From: Apoderus coryli
Taxonomy: Eukaryota; Arthropoda; Insecta; Coleoptera; Attelabidae
Reading direction: 5' to 3'
DNA length: 64,000 bases
NCBI GenBank assembly: GCA_911728435.2
Contig: OU452203.1
Coordinates: 20,480,293 to 20,544,292 of the forward strand
Shown here: piece by piece, positions 46,101 to 57,100 of the stretch
Numbering within the stretch: position 1 is the stretch's first letter
Layout: every line of letters begins with the position of its first letter
Made by a program: the position numbers and the translations under genes
Notes under the pieces: model-generated
The model's database searches: none
What the model was told of the DNA's origin: nothing
Seen by the model: only the letters and a program-made list of their open reading frames with translations

Positions 46101-49100
46101 ATAACAAGATATAAGAAAATTCATCATTGCTATCGCAAAAAAAAAGTTTTTCAAATACATATTGTATATTCAAGTATACAACCTCTCGCTATCTCTTGTT
46201 GTGGTAATTGCCAGTCTCTGCTTCGTAATCTTTGGTAGAAATCTGCATGATCACGAAGTTACTTAGACATGGCGCTTCAAGTCTGATGATTTATGACCAC
46301 AACACAATAGGAACCAGTGACGGGTAGTACGAGATTTTTTTCACAGAAGCAACTTTTGTTAATGTTAAACGGTTAATGAATGAATAATGATCAGTATTAA
46401 ACTCTACGAACGAGCAGCTTTAAAAAACTTTATTTGTAATTTGCAAAAAGCTCTGTTTCTCGATAATAAAGCAATTTTTGAAAACTACTTGATTATTGAT
46501 TTGGAGCTTGATAATTTTCTCATTCTAATAGCTTTACTAGACGAGTATCTTTAAAAAGCTCTATTGTGGAATGTACAAAAAGCTTAATTTCTAGTTCATC
46601 AGGCTATTTTAAGTGGATCTTGAACATCTTGCTTGCTGTTTGATTAAAAGCTTCTTATTACTAAGCCTAAAATCTTTATCGATGATAGTATTGCCTTGTG
46701 TTTGATGATAAGTCAGACTTAAACTTAAAAAAGTTAAAATCCTTTATAATAGAATAATCTTTGTGCTCTATATTTTAATTAAAAAAAAGCTTCATTTCTC
46801 TATAATAAAACAATAAGAAGAGTTTGTTTGTTGAAATTTTTGAAGTAAACCTAAAAATTCTATACGCTGGAAGTACCTCTAAAATGCTTTTTAATTTACA
46901 ATAAGCTCAATTTCTCGTTAATAAAACATATTCCTGCATATTTTTCTCAGTAATAACCTGAAAGCTCTATAATAGGAATACATCTATAATAAAGCTTTTT
47001 AAAGCTGTTTTTGACAACAAATTCTTTTTTATTTCTGTGAAATAATTTATCCATTTACGTTTGTATTAAAAAAGGCCAGAATAAGAATACCTCTAAAACA
47101 CTTTAGCTCAAATTCTCTATAATAAAGCTCAATCCACATAATCCTCTGAGACTCGTAAATAATCGAATGCGAAAGATGCGTGATTTTTGATAATTCCTAA
47201 TGATTTTGAACATCTGTAAATACCTATGGAATGAGGGACCTCGGAAGCTGTTAAAAAATGAAACGACCGTTAATTATGACTTAAGAGGAATTAAACGAAA
47301 TGAGGAAAGTAGAATAATTTAGTGTAACGAATGTATGTAAAAGAAATCGTTATTTGCATTTAGCAAAATAACTACTCGCCACCACTGGTAACAATAGAAC
47401 ATTGACACAAGAAAACCCATTGTTGTGTACTGTCAATTTTCTAGATACTTTGATGTCGGTAAGGTCGTCAATTTACACTGTTCATAACAATAGTATTTAT
47501 TATAAATATAAGAATATGTGGCTAATAGAAATTTACAACAAATCCGAAAGAACCTAACTTAATTGTCTAAATTGGATTATTACAACCAATAAAGTATTTA
47601 ATTGAATTATTTCTACCCTTCTTAATCCGCAGAATTAAAAACCGCGTCATACTTCTCTTAGTGTCGTAATCGTATTGTAAAATCCAAACACTTACCGATA
47701 ATTGTATGGACCCGTACTGAGAGCTGTGTTCGCAAAACGATTGAATTCTTTTTGCTGAAATAAAGAGAAAATATTCGTCAATACTATTATAGTGTTTATA
47801 AACTTAGTTTAAAATGATATAAAAAAACAGCAGGAAATTGGGACAACCTATAATGTATACGAATTTATAGGGTGTCCAAATGTCCATGCTTTGCTGATAA
47901 AGGAAATGCTAATCATCTTATCAAGCAAGCCCTCAATATTCAAATAATCATTGTGTCAAGAAAAACAACAAATTCAACCATTCAACTGACATGCGGTTTG
48001 CATAATCTATGTCTTGAACAAGAAATCCCTAGCGGGATTTCCCAGTCGTTTTGTGGTAGTCTTATCTATGACAAAAGTCATTGAGGGTTATAATAATAAT
48101 AATAATCGCACCCAACCCAATAACAAGACAAAATCTTACATAACCAAAAACAATTGCCTAGCATTAGCATACAAAAATACCCAACTTAGAACTAACTGAA
48201 AAATAGAAAAATACAAAAAAAGAAATACACGCTTCAAAACGAAAGAAAATTGGGAGGATTACAAGAACAATTAATAAAGAACAATAAATAATTAACACAT
48301 GCACATAATTCATCAAAACATGTCTCTAAACTTTTCTTAAAAGAATCAAGCGATACATTAAAAAAATCAACATTTTCATCAATAACTAATCGGTTGCTGT
48401 ATTTACAAGCCCGAAATAGGGGTGCTTTAGATTCATAATTAGAACGAATCTGTGGCACCCAACATAAACTAGCGCTTCTAGAGTGAACCCTAGGGATACG
48501 AAACCATAGCTGCTGAAGCAACCGAGGACAATCCAACATATTGTTGATCAACTTAATAAGAAAGATCTGAGACGCGAAGATGCGTCTATCGGCTAATGGC
48601 CGAAATCCGAACCTTGTCAGTAACAGGCTTGGATCACACCCACGAGGAGGAAAATATCCATCAATTTTAAATGACAAATATTTTAAAAACTTACGTTGGA
48701 TACTCTCCAATCTCTGTATATGAACACGGTAGATGGGCGACCAAATGATTGTAGCGAATTCCAAAATATACACAACAAAGGCGAAATAGAGACTTTTCAG
48801 GCAGTCCATTTTGTTGAATTCTCTGGTCTGTCTAAAAATAAATCCTAACATTCGCAAAGCATTAGCAGAAACTTGCTCAATGTGGTAGTTGAAAGATAAA
48901 TCACCATCCAAGTATACACCAAGTTCTTTGATTAAAGCGCAGCGTTCCAAATTTGAATGATCGATGGTGTAGTTTCGCAAAAACGGATCTTGACGTCTTG
49001 TAAATATCACCGACTTACATTTGTTCAGATTAAGAGGAAGTCTATTTAGATCACACCATTCTGAGAGCCGACACAGATCTGTTTGAAGCTGGGCGCAATC

Positions 49101-52100
49101 GTTCTCACAAACAACAGTGCGATACAATTTTAAATCATCCGCAAATAACAAATAATTGCTATTGACACTAGAGCCAATATCGTTTACGAATATTGCAAAG
49201 AGAAGAGGAGCCAACGTACTGCCCTGCAGAGTTCCACTTGAGGCTGTGAATGAACTTTAACTGAATCCATTGTATTGTTGCCTTGTTTCCAGATAGGATT
49301 GAAAAAAATATATCAGATTCCTGCCGAAGCCAATGTCGCACATCTTCTGTTGAATCAGGGAATGATCAATCTTATCGAACGCCTTGGAAAAGTCAGTATA
49401 GATTGCGTCGACTTGCAAACCTCGACCAACAGCCGGAATGACATCCTGCAGGAAAGTGGTTAGATTGGTCACCGTAGAACGACCCTTAATGAACCCATGT
49501 TGCTGGTAAACTAGCCTATGTTTTATTTGCCCAAATAAATTATTGTGCAGAGCAATTTGAAAAACCTTTGCGAAATTAGGAAGAATTGAAATAGGCCGAT
49601 AGTTTTCGATTCTGTTAATATCTCCCGATTTATGTATATGACATATACGAGCTTCCAGTAGTCAGGAAACAAGTTGGACTACAGGGATAAATTAAAAATG
49701 TAATACAATGTTTCCACAAATGCATAAGCACAATCTTTAACCACCATCGCGGGTAGGTTATCTATACCTGCAGTCATCTTCGGTTTTAGACTTTTTAGAG
49801 CACTTAGAATATCTTCCATATCCAAGCTCCCCACATCTACCAGATCAGCACGGTTAAAAGTCTCAGTAAACTCCTGGTTTATCGACTCAACATATACACT
49901 ACGAAAATAATTGGCTAATCCGGAAACGATATTTATATATATATATATATTAAATTAACTTTGGATAAACTATACCTATTATTACAAATATAACAGAAGA
50001 AGTGAAAGAATCTTCATGTCACTTACTTATTCTGTATACATAATATATCTATTTGAGACAATTTTCCTAAACGTTCGATGTAGCTAGTTGAATATAATTT
50101 TCTAACAAGTATAAATGCAAATATTATACACTACCATATATGAATGTATAAGATAAACTGACTTCCGTGAGAAATTTTATGAGTTAAAGACAAGTACAGG
50201 GCCTAATATTAATAATATTATATCTTGACACAAATTTTTCTAAACATTTGCCTTCTCGATCTTTAATATTAAAATATTATTAACCGCAAATGGTAGCAAC
50301 AACCTGTTTAGGTATTCAACCAGCAGATTTATTGTTACGAGATTATAATAATAGTATATTGCTACAATAAAATATTAATGTAACCACATATATCTTCTTT
50401 ACAGGGGCTTGTCGGTAAGTAAGGATCTCGTAAAGGTTTTAGCTGCCATACCGCTTTATCGCGTGTAACAGACCACATATTGGATAGTGGTGGGGCTGTC
50501 ATTTTGGTTCTGCTTGATTATAGTAAAGCTCAATCAAGGCATCCTTTTTGCTATGTTTAATTACGTGGCTTCCGTGAAAAATCACATATAAATTGAAATA
50601 TTCCTAATAAACCCATTATTATTATCAAAACTAATTTTTAATTCCAAAAATTGATATAAAAATATTTTTTTACGTACCAATAAAATTAAATTGTATTTGT
50701 TTTTGTATAATTTATAATTTTTTTTTGGTATATTTTAAGTTTTAAGTTGAATTTGTTTTATAATTTCGACAAAATCAAGAAATAAATTTTAATTTTACTT
50801 GAGAAAATGTGTTTTTTGCGAAATTCACTTTGTGTAACTATAATTTGTATAATTTTCTATAGTTGAAGAGTTATATTTTTAAAACTGGTCATAATATTCA
50901 GAGTCAGCATATGTTTTCACAATCGGCAGAATATATACTTTCGTTATTTACAAAATCACCCCCTTAAATATTGTCGAGACTTTTTGAAAAACCCCGTATG
51001 AAATCTGGTAAATAAATGTATTGCTGCTGTTGTTGTTGAATTTGATTTTCTTTATAAAAACATACAGAAGAACAATAGACGTACCAAAACAGTTACATTG
51101 TTATAATCTTTTCGGTGATATAGTTGAGATAGTTATTGTTTGAAAATTCTAAAACAAACTACATTACACGGGTACATTACCTACTGATGTACTGTATACT
51201 AAGCAGTTTCATGAATGCTCCCTGAATAAATCATTACAATATTTCATAACTTACAACAATTTTCATACCACTTGTACATATTATTTAAAAAAATGGTTCA
51301 ATAAAATGATATTGCGATACAAAAACAGAATTTTATTATTGTAATATACAGAGTGTCCCAGAAAATGTGGGAATGCTCTCGGATGCAAATATAACATGAT
51401 TTTTTCCTACGGAAGGTTTTTCTTTAATAACTTTTAAAGTACTTTTTCTACTCCTGTTTTGTTAAGCCGTCTATTGCAAAACTGTTAACGTGACACGTAA
51501 ATTCAATCTTACATAAGTGTTACGTAATGATCACCAAAGTGTTACGTAATGAATATTACATAACACTTTGGGGATTTTTATTTTTTATTATGGAATTATG
51601 CCAAACACAAATGTCAAATATTTAAATGTCATAATTATCTTTTCTTCTGTGTGAAATATTTTTGCCTAAATTTTAATTCTGAAATGGATTCTGATTCTGC
51701 AAAGTCGTAGAAAAAGTACAGTACATAACTCGAGCTGTAAATAATTTTCCATGCTCGAGACTATTGCCTCACTCGCCGCTTCGCGGCTCGTGGGCAAACT
51801 AGTCTCTCGCATGTAAAATATCATTTACAGCACATGTTATGTAATATACTATTGTATAACATGACAACAATTTTATATGAAGGACACAACTAAAATCCTC
51901 TTAAAATAGTGTTCTTGAATTCTGGATAGGTATTCTAGGTATCTGACATCTAGTATAGTAAATACAAAATTCGTTATATTAAAACTAATTTTAACTAAGA
52001 ACATTCCTTAAAATGTTTACCAATTAAACAACAAAATTATAATATAGAAGCAGTACCAGAAAGAGAAAAAGGTTATCTGTGCTTCAATTTATTTCAAGAA

Positions 52101-52526
52101 ATCATCAATTAATTCGCTACTGTTCAATAACTGAATATTTGATAATAATAGTTACCTGCAAAAGTAACATACAGGTCCTAAAGTACAATTCTCGCCTAGG
52201 GCTACCAACAAATCAGATTCCCTATGCGCAATACTCCTACAAGGTTGTGACGAAAACACATCATCTGATTCAGGACTATCGTACTCCAAACACTCATCAT
52301 CACTATCACTGATAGTATCCTCATTCGATTCCAAAGAATTTGCACGTTTTTCGCTAGCAACATCATCGCTGAAGTCGTTTTCGATATAATGAAGCCAAAA
52401 CAGCGATGATCGTTTCTCCAAAGAATTCAACCACTGGTTTAATAACAGTGAGTTTTTTTGTTGAAAGCAGGTTTCTCGATAAGTTAAATCACTTTTTTTA
52501 ATCACTATTCTATCGTCACTATCCAT
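39395..52526 (-). CDS. Fhos: FHOD-family formin (Fhos), 14 coding exons, 1,246 residues
   Basis: Exons (transcript order): 52156-52526, 47696-47754, 45727-45995, 45382-45674, 44993-45327, 44559-44702, 44156-44471, 43500-44094, 41536-41776, 41126-41481, 40845-41062, 40253-40445, 39912-40188, 39395-39468. They total 3,741 nt with every junction in phase and GT/AG ends. Order of domains: a unique N-terminus; an FH3/armadillo-like regulatory region ([45 protein letters not shown]); FH1 proline runs at about residues 685-720; FH2 from KKTVKLFW at about 740 to 1130, including [21 protein letters not shown] and VGNFLNG; and a DAD with DEILESLV and a basic RERKRTR tail. Formins nucleate or bundle actin and cap barbed ends; FHOD proteins act in muscle sarcomeres and stress fibres. 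The DAD/FH3 pair implies autoinhibition. Confidence 0.95.
40253..41776 (-). CDS. Fhos: FHOD exons 9-12 (FH2 domain)
   Basis: Exons 41536-41776, 41126-41481, 40845-41062 and 40253-40445. They carry [18 protein letters not shown] (holding the conserved Ile of the actin-binding knob), [74 protein letters not shown] and [16 protein letters not shown]. Spacing matches FHOD1 without gaps in the core. Confidence 0.93.
42003..42109 (+). mobile_element. Decayed hammerhead retroelement fragment
   Basis: GAATCTGGCTATCAACTCC, ACTGATGAGTCGTG, GACCGTCTGGTGAAAGTA and GACAGACAAACTCTC line up with copy 3 at 30131-30231. Part of stem I is deleted, and the GAAAC box reads CAATACG, so the ribozyme is dead. The 3' end CAGCCCGA resembles the family end AAGCCCATTTCA. 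Confidence 0.75.
43078..43397. mobile_element. Short DNA transposon (hAT-like MITE candidate)
   Basis: The ends GGGGCGGGCA (43078) and TGCCCGCCCC (about 43384) are inverted copies in an otherwise AT-rich intron. No coding frame lies between. Target-site duplication is not clear, so superfamily assignment is tentative. Confidence 0.5.
43500..44094 (-). CDS. Fhos: FHOD exon 8 (FH1 region and start of FH2)
   Basis: The longest exon, 595 nt. It begins [20 protein letters not shown], then an acidic [14 protein letters not shown], then proline runs [14 protein letters not shown] and [10 protein letters not shown] (profilin-actin docking), then [14 protein letters not shown] and [15 protein letters not shown]. 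It ends ACAAAG|GTTAGA in phase 0. Confidence 0.95.
44156..44702 (-). CDS. Fhos: FHOD exons 6-7 (linker between FH3 and FH1)
   Basis: Exons 44559-44702 ([20 protein letters not shown], likely helical and highly charged) and 44156-44471 ([36 protein letters not shown]). The composition suggests coiled-coil or flexible linker. Alternative splicing is common here in the family. Confidence 0.88.
44993..45995 (-). CDS. Fhos: FHOD exons 3-5 (FH3 armadillo-like region)
   Basis: Exons 45727-45995 ([37 protein letters not shown]), 45382-45674 ([50 protein letters not shown]) and 44993-45327 ([19 protein letters not shown], then Ser/Arg-rich [11 protein letters not shown]). They align end to end with FHOD1 through the helical repeats. 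The last exon is a variable linker. Confidence 0.93.
46400..47130. repeat. Diverged tandem repeat in FHOD intron 2
   Basis: Variants of AAAAAGCTC.ATTTCTC followed by ATAATAAAGC recur at about 46447, 46568, 46783, 46902 and 47104, with spacings alternating near 120 and 210 bases. This suggests an old two-part repeat unit. Confidence 0.5.
47696..47754 (-). CDS. Fhos: FHOD exon 2
   Basis: A 59-nt exon encodes [19 protein letters not shown] between TTTATTTCAG and TTATCG|GTAAGTG. The matching human segment is [16 protein letters not shown]. It accepts phase 2 and ends in phase 1, consistent with both neighbours. Confidence 0.92.
48018..48089 (+). repeat. 72-bp repeat with hairpins, copy A
   Basis: It is nearly identical to 58773-58844. 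It has a GAAATCCC/GGGATTTC hairpin and a second ATGAC-AAAA-GTCAT hairpin near the 3' end. It directly abuts the TAA-repeat tail of the LINE on the other strand. Confidence 0.75.
48093..49945 (-). mobile_element. Jockey-like LINE in FHOD intron 1, decayed
   Basis: A minus-strand element runs from about 49945 to an ATT-repeat tail at about 48090-48106. The 5' remnant reads [20 protein letters not shown] and [20 protein letters not shown]. The reverse transcriptase follows in two frames: [19 protein letters not shown] (motif A) and [12 protein letters not shown]..., [11 protein letters not shown] (motif C). A C-terminal part follows ([30 protein letters not shown]). Breaks include stops near 49510-49690 and a shift at about 49215-49257. 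It is a different subfamily from the one at 6-7.5 kb. Confidence 0.85.
51715..51845. mobile_element. Palindromic MITE-like element
   Basis: The arms ACATAACTCGAGCTGTAAAT and ATTTACAGCACATGTTATGT, and ATGCTCGAGACTA with TAGTCTCTCGCAT further in, fold around GCCGCTTCGCGGC, a perfect inner hairpin. It stands out as GC-rich within AT-rich intron. Confidence 0.65.
52156..52526 (-). CDS. Fhos: FHOD first coding exon (isoform-specific N-terminus)
   Basis: ATG at 52524-52526 opens 123 codons plus 2 nt, ending TACTTTTGCAG|GTAACTA. Phase 2 fits exon 2 exactly, completing a serine codon (CYFC-S-KKNS). The peptide starts [18 protein letters not shown] and includes [20 protein letters not shown]. It is then strongly acidic ([20 protein letters not shown]) and ends LGPVCYFC. 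It does not resemble the ubiquitin-like GTPase-binding domain that begins vertebrate FHOD proteins, so it probably marks an alternative promoter. A longer isoform may start outside the window. The link to exon 2 is inferred from phase, strand and a fitting donor. Confidence 0.7.
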
Positions 52527-52970
52527 TTTAACTAATAGGTTTACACATTTATAGTTTTTTTAATGCTTTAAATTGTTTTATAACAAATAATATTGAATAC
52601 TTTTGTACACTGTAATCCTAAGATTGGTTCAGACAAGTAGGTACACCCTAAATAGCATAATGTCATGAGAGGTTGCATGCAGGTTTTCATCTAGGGATAC
52701 AACAAAACTGTATAGTTTTTAAAGACGTTTTTATTTTTCGAAACGCACGGAGATTAGTGCATCTTTACATATACCTTCAAAATTTACTTCGTACGTCAAT
52801 TTTTGCTCAAGGTTCTCGTCAAAAGAGCTGGAACTAGAAGCGATAACCATTAAGGCATTCTACTTGTGTAAAAATTGATTATATTAAGTTGAAAGTGAAT
52901 AAAATTAAAACAATCCGAACACCAACTGTTCTCTTAAGTGAAATATGAGTGTAGAAAATGGCAAATGATG
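52527..52970 (-). promoter_or_regulatory. Putative promoter and 5' UTR of the short FHOD isoform
   Basis: The 5' flank of the first coding exon is AT-rich; no TATA box or initiator can be singled out. Confidence 0.25.
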
Positions 52971-53199
52971 AATTTTTTTATCTCTTTAAAAATTCTTGTG
53001 TCTGTTTTGCCTCGTTGTCGCCACACAATCCGTGTCCATCGTTCCAACAGAGAAGAAGATACGAAAGAAGAAGCAGGAGAAGGAGAAGAAACTGCACATA
53101 AGTACGCAGCATTTTATAGAGAAAGAACTCTTTTTCGGTATCGGTCAGTGGGTTACCTATGCCTGCTGGCCTGATCAACCAGCAAAGATATATTTATAA
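52970..53199 (+). pseudogene. Signal-peptide-like frame lacking a start codon
   Basis: The plus strand reads KFLCLFCLVVATQSVS, a good signal peptide except that the expected ATG before it is absent (an in-frame TAA precedes it). Then come IVPTEKK, a Lys/Glu-rich run, and HFIEKELFFGIGQWVTYAC to a stop at 53197-53199. There is no splice acceptor directly before it. It could be a decayed small secreted-protein gene or chance. Confidence 0.3.
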
Positions 53200-53519
53200 T
53201 ACGAAGTATATCTTACTTCTTATTATTGGAGAGAGAATGAATCGCGGCAGTAAATAATGATCTCTTATTATACTGTACCAACAGCCTATTATAGACAATT
53301 CCACGGTCGTATAGATATCAAATTGATAATTATTATTGTTTATTACTCTATTGATAGTTTTAAAATTATACGTAGGGATTATTATTATGACTTTAAGGAA
53401 TTTCTTAAACTGAGTTTTTGCCTAAAGAAATGCTATTTTCTAAAACAAACAAAACTTCCACCCAAAGTATTGTATAGGACTACAGCTGCAAATTATTCAG
53501 TATGGATGTGTAAGGTCTA

Positions 53520-54117
53520 AGATCCAAAAACTAGTACCCAAAAATGGTGTTGCTGGGTTGCTTCAAAGAGAAGAGAAGCTGTCTAAAATCATCCATTTTC
53601 GAAGGGTTTCTAATAAGGTCAAATAGCAACAGTTTCTCTGCAAGATCAAAGAACTCTTACTGTCGATAGGCATAGCACGAATTATTTGGCTAAGTTTCGA
53701 AAAATCAACCCCCAACGACACACACAAGACAATGCAAGTTTTCAGACCATCTGTCGACCTTAAACTCTTCAGTTTTACCAAGCCAAAAGAAGCAGTCTAC
53801 GCCTTCGAATGTGCCCGATACGTCTCTGGGGCTGGTGGTCTGGTCAAAATTGCGCACTTTGCGACACCAAAGGTCCTGTATAGCTGCGGGCTTCACAATA
53901 TGAGCCACCACCTTCTTTTTATAGTGCCCTTTCCTCTAAGTGCATATGCCAAGCAAAAGTGCATGAGAGAAGCTATTAAAGCAGTTCTCAGTGTTTTGAA
54001 TGCACTAGCCACTACTGTTTCACCGCTGAAAGAGGAGCAACCAGGGGTTGTACAGGATAATGGCAGAGATCTGGGCGAAGGGACATACCGAAGGTCCAGG
54101 TGATCTATGACCTTCAA
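53520..54117. other. GC-richer stretch of unknown origin
   Basis: About 600 bp has coding-like composition on both strands (for example FSFTKPKEAVYAFECAR on plus), but with no start, splice frame or family I recognise. It may be an old transposon or gene fragment. Confidence 0.3.
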
Positions 54118-57100
54118 GGACTACTAAAAAACGGAAATTGTTATTTTTGAACAAACCATGTATATATGCAAAAACTTTTTAGATAACGCTCGTAATGCGC
54201 GTATTCTACGTTAAACAGGTGTTATTGTGGTTATTTTGTGGTTATGCTATGTTATAATAATAATAAATCAGTAAATGATCCAGATGATTATTTCTTCAAT
54301 CATATGATACCACGTCTCGTTCTAGATTTTAAATCTCAAACGAGCATAAAACCTAAATTGCTATACGGAAGTGAATTATCTAAATAAAATTACCATAAAC
54401 TATCTACCTATACATCGCAAGTATTCTTTGTCTCTCAAGAAACGTAAAGAAAAGTTAAGAAGTTTGTATAGATTTCAAGAAATATCTCATACCAAACATT
54501 CAAATCCAAATCATCATCTTGGAACACTATAGCTGAAGGCTAGCTGAAGTAATCTAGTATTTTTGAAAATATACACATCGGTAAATTCTTTTTTGATTTT
54601 CAAATTCCTGAACCTTTATATATTTATTTATTTAGGCTCCAAAAGCAAAAGTATTATGTTAAATAAGACATACATTCTTACAATTATCACAAACAATACA
54701 TATAATTAATTTAATAATTTTTAAACAAAAACACACATCAATAAGATATAAAACAATAACGTCGTCCGGCATATATCAGAATTTCTGCAGTTGGATAAAG
54801 ACATTTAATATTTTTCAATGTAACAAGGATGATTTAAGGTACATTGTTTAAACAAACTGACAAAAAATATTAAATTAATTATATGTAATAAAGGAAGCAG
54901 TCAAAATTGTTTAAAATTAATAAACCGAATTGGAAGATTCTTAGTCGAAAATTCTGTCAAACTTTCCATATCAAAATTTCTATGAAATCTGATACTACAT
55001 TACATTTAAATCGCCGAATTATTCATAATGTAAACCAAAATTATATAGGAAACTAATTGCTCTAAAAATATATTGGGAAATATCTGATTAAAATTAAAAA
55101 AACATCTAGTATAATAAAAATAGTTTTGTACATCAAACTTTCGCGTCAAGATGATAACGATATATTGCAATACATTTTTATTTTAACTTGAATGAATAAT
55201 TTTTAATTAACAGATGTTAAGTGATTTGACGATTCAAGATCTGCGTGGTTACAATCTGTTTCAGTTTCTGTAGAACTAGAATAAATAAATTAAATAGAAA
55301 ACTAGAGTAAACCTAGTCGACCCGGCAACGCAAAATTGAGGCTTCTGCTTTGGTGAGGTGGATATTCTTTGACAGAAAGTAAACTCGTCAAATCTATTGG
55401 ATTGGTACATAAAGTGGTTTTCTGATGCCTGAATTTTTTTCTACAGCTTTTAAGAAATAAAATGGAAAATGTTCAACTTTTTGCTAGATTGAACAGTAGA
55501 ACTGTCGATTGGTTACGTGAAAATGGAAAAACCAGACTTTTTAAAGCCTAAACCCACTTTAAATCAAAGAATATATTTGGATTTGAATCCAGAAGCCTAG
55601 CCTAGTGCTCTTTCAACAAAAAGATAGGAAGAATTTTTTGTTTGTTTGGATTTTTGGATGCGATATTAAAAGTTTCTGATTTTTTTTATTAAATTTACTT
55701 TTTAAATAAAATATTAATAAATACTAATATTTTGCAAATCTTACTTAATTTTAAATGACGTTTAACGTCCTTCCATAATACCGGAGTGTATGAAAATAAA
55801 ACCGCATTCCTTTAAAGTTAAAAATCTGTTATCATCCCTATTGCTACCCTTTTTAACATTTACCTACTATTTAGTATAACAGCAATTATTAAAAAATATA
55901 AACATTTAAAGCGTTTTCAAATTGTTATATTATAAAAAAGACACACTGAACGTCCACGTCAATTAACAAAACTATCAGTTATTTCACTCAATAATTTTAA
56001 TTTAATTACACTATAATTATTACGACGCGTAAACTCATTTTCAGGTAGCGAATAATCTACACAACATGAGATGATAATTATTAAAATAAAGAACATTAAA
56101 AAAATAAAACTAAAAACATACGGAGAGTAGACGCGAAAATCGCTAAACCATATCGTGAAAAACTAAAAACTGATCGCGTACGGTGAATATTTTTGTTATG
56201 AGAGACAGGTGTCTGGGGCTGCTGCAAGAACCAGTAATCAGAAACAGTCAATGGTACCGTGTGAGTGTAAATACTACGATATGGGAAAAACGGTAACTCT
56301 AATAGAATGAATATAAGAGAGACTGAGAAACGGCTCTCTACGGGTGGCGGTCAAAAAGCCCCAAATATTAACTCATATCTTTTGTTATAACAACAAGTAA
56401 CAAATCGAACAAATAATTTGATTTTGCAGTAGTGTATCCTTCAAAATTTTGGTCTGACAATTACTCCACACCATACTCTAATTGTTTCATATCCAATATC
56501 TCGTATTTTGATTATTATTATTTACTTTATTGAATGTTTTTTAGATGTATGTGTTGTTCTTATCTATTTTTTTTATTTATTTGTATATATCTTTTACCTT
56601 ATTTACAAGTTGACTGTTTCTTCAATCAATAATTGACTTGTCAATTGCACAATGTTTGTATTTGTGATGGCATTCTCTTCTTGTTAAAAACAAGCGTTCG
56701 TCGGTCAAGAAAAGGTTTTTTTTTTAATTAGATTAAACACACCCGATAGACCTCAGTCACTTTCTGAACATTACGATATTATGTACATCAGTATTAGTTA
56801 TCACATATTACATGAACAGATGAAGCCTATCTCTCAAAATGCAAAAGAAAATCCACTTGAAATCTTTCATCAAAGTCCTCTTGACAAAAAAGTGTAACTG
56901 TTGACTTACATCAGCCATTGATAGAGGCTATGCATCTCCATAGTTGCAAAATAAGCACGAAGGAATTGAAAATATGTTTTTTTGTGTATAATAGAGCACA
57001 TTGACCAAATAATAATTCTTGTGGACCAAGAGAGACTGATCTTAATCCAGCAGACTACTACAGAAATTAAAGGGTAGTATTAGGGAGCAAATTATTTAAG

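Larger units (their letters stand above)
47755..52155 (-). other. FHOD intron 1 with LINE and palindromic inserts
   Basis: A 4.4-kb intron holds a LINE (48093-49945), a 72-bp structured repeat (48018-48089) and a MITE-like foldback (51715-51845). The rest (49950-51700) is AT-rich without recognised features, apart from an end-like ACAGAGTGTCCCAGAAAA at about 51349. Confidence 0.6.
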
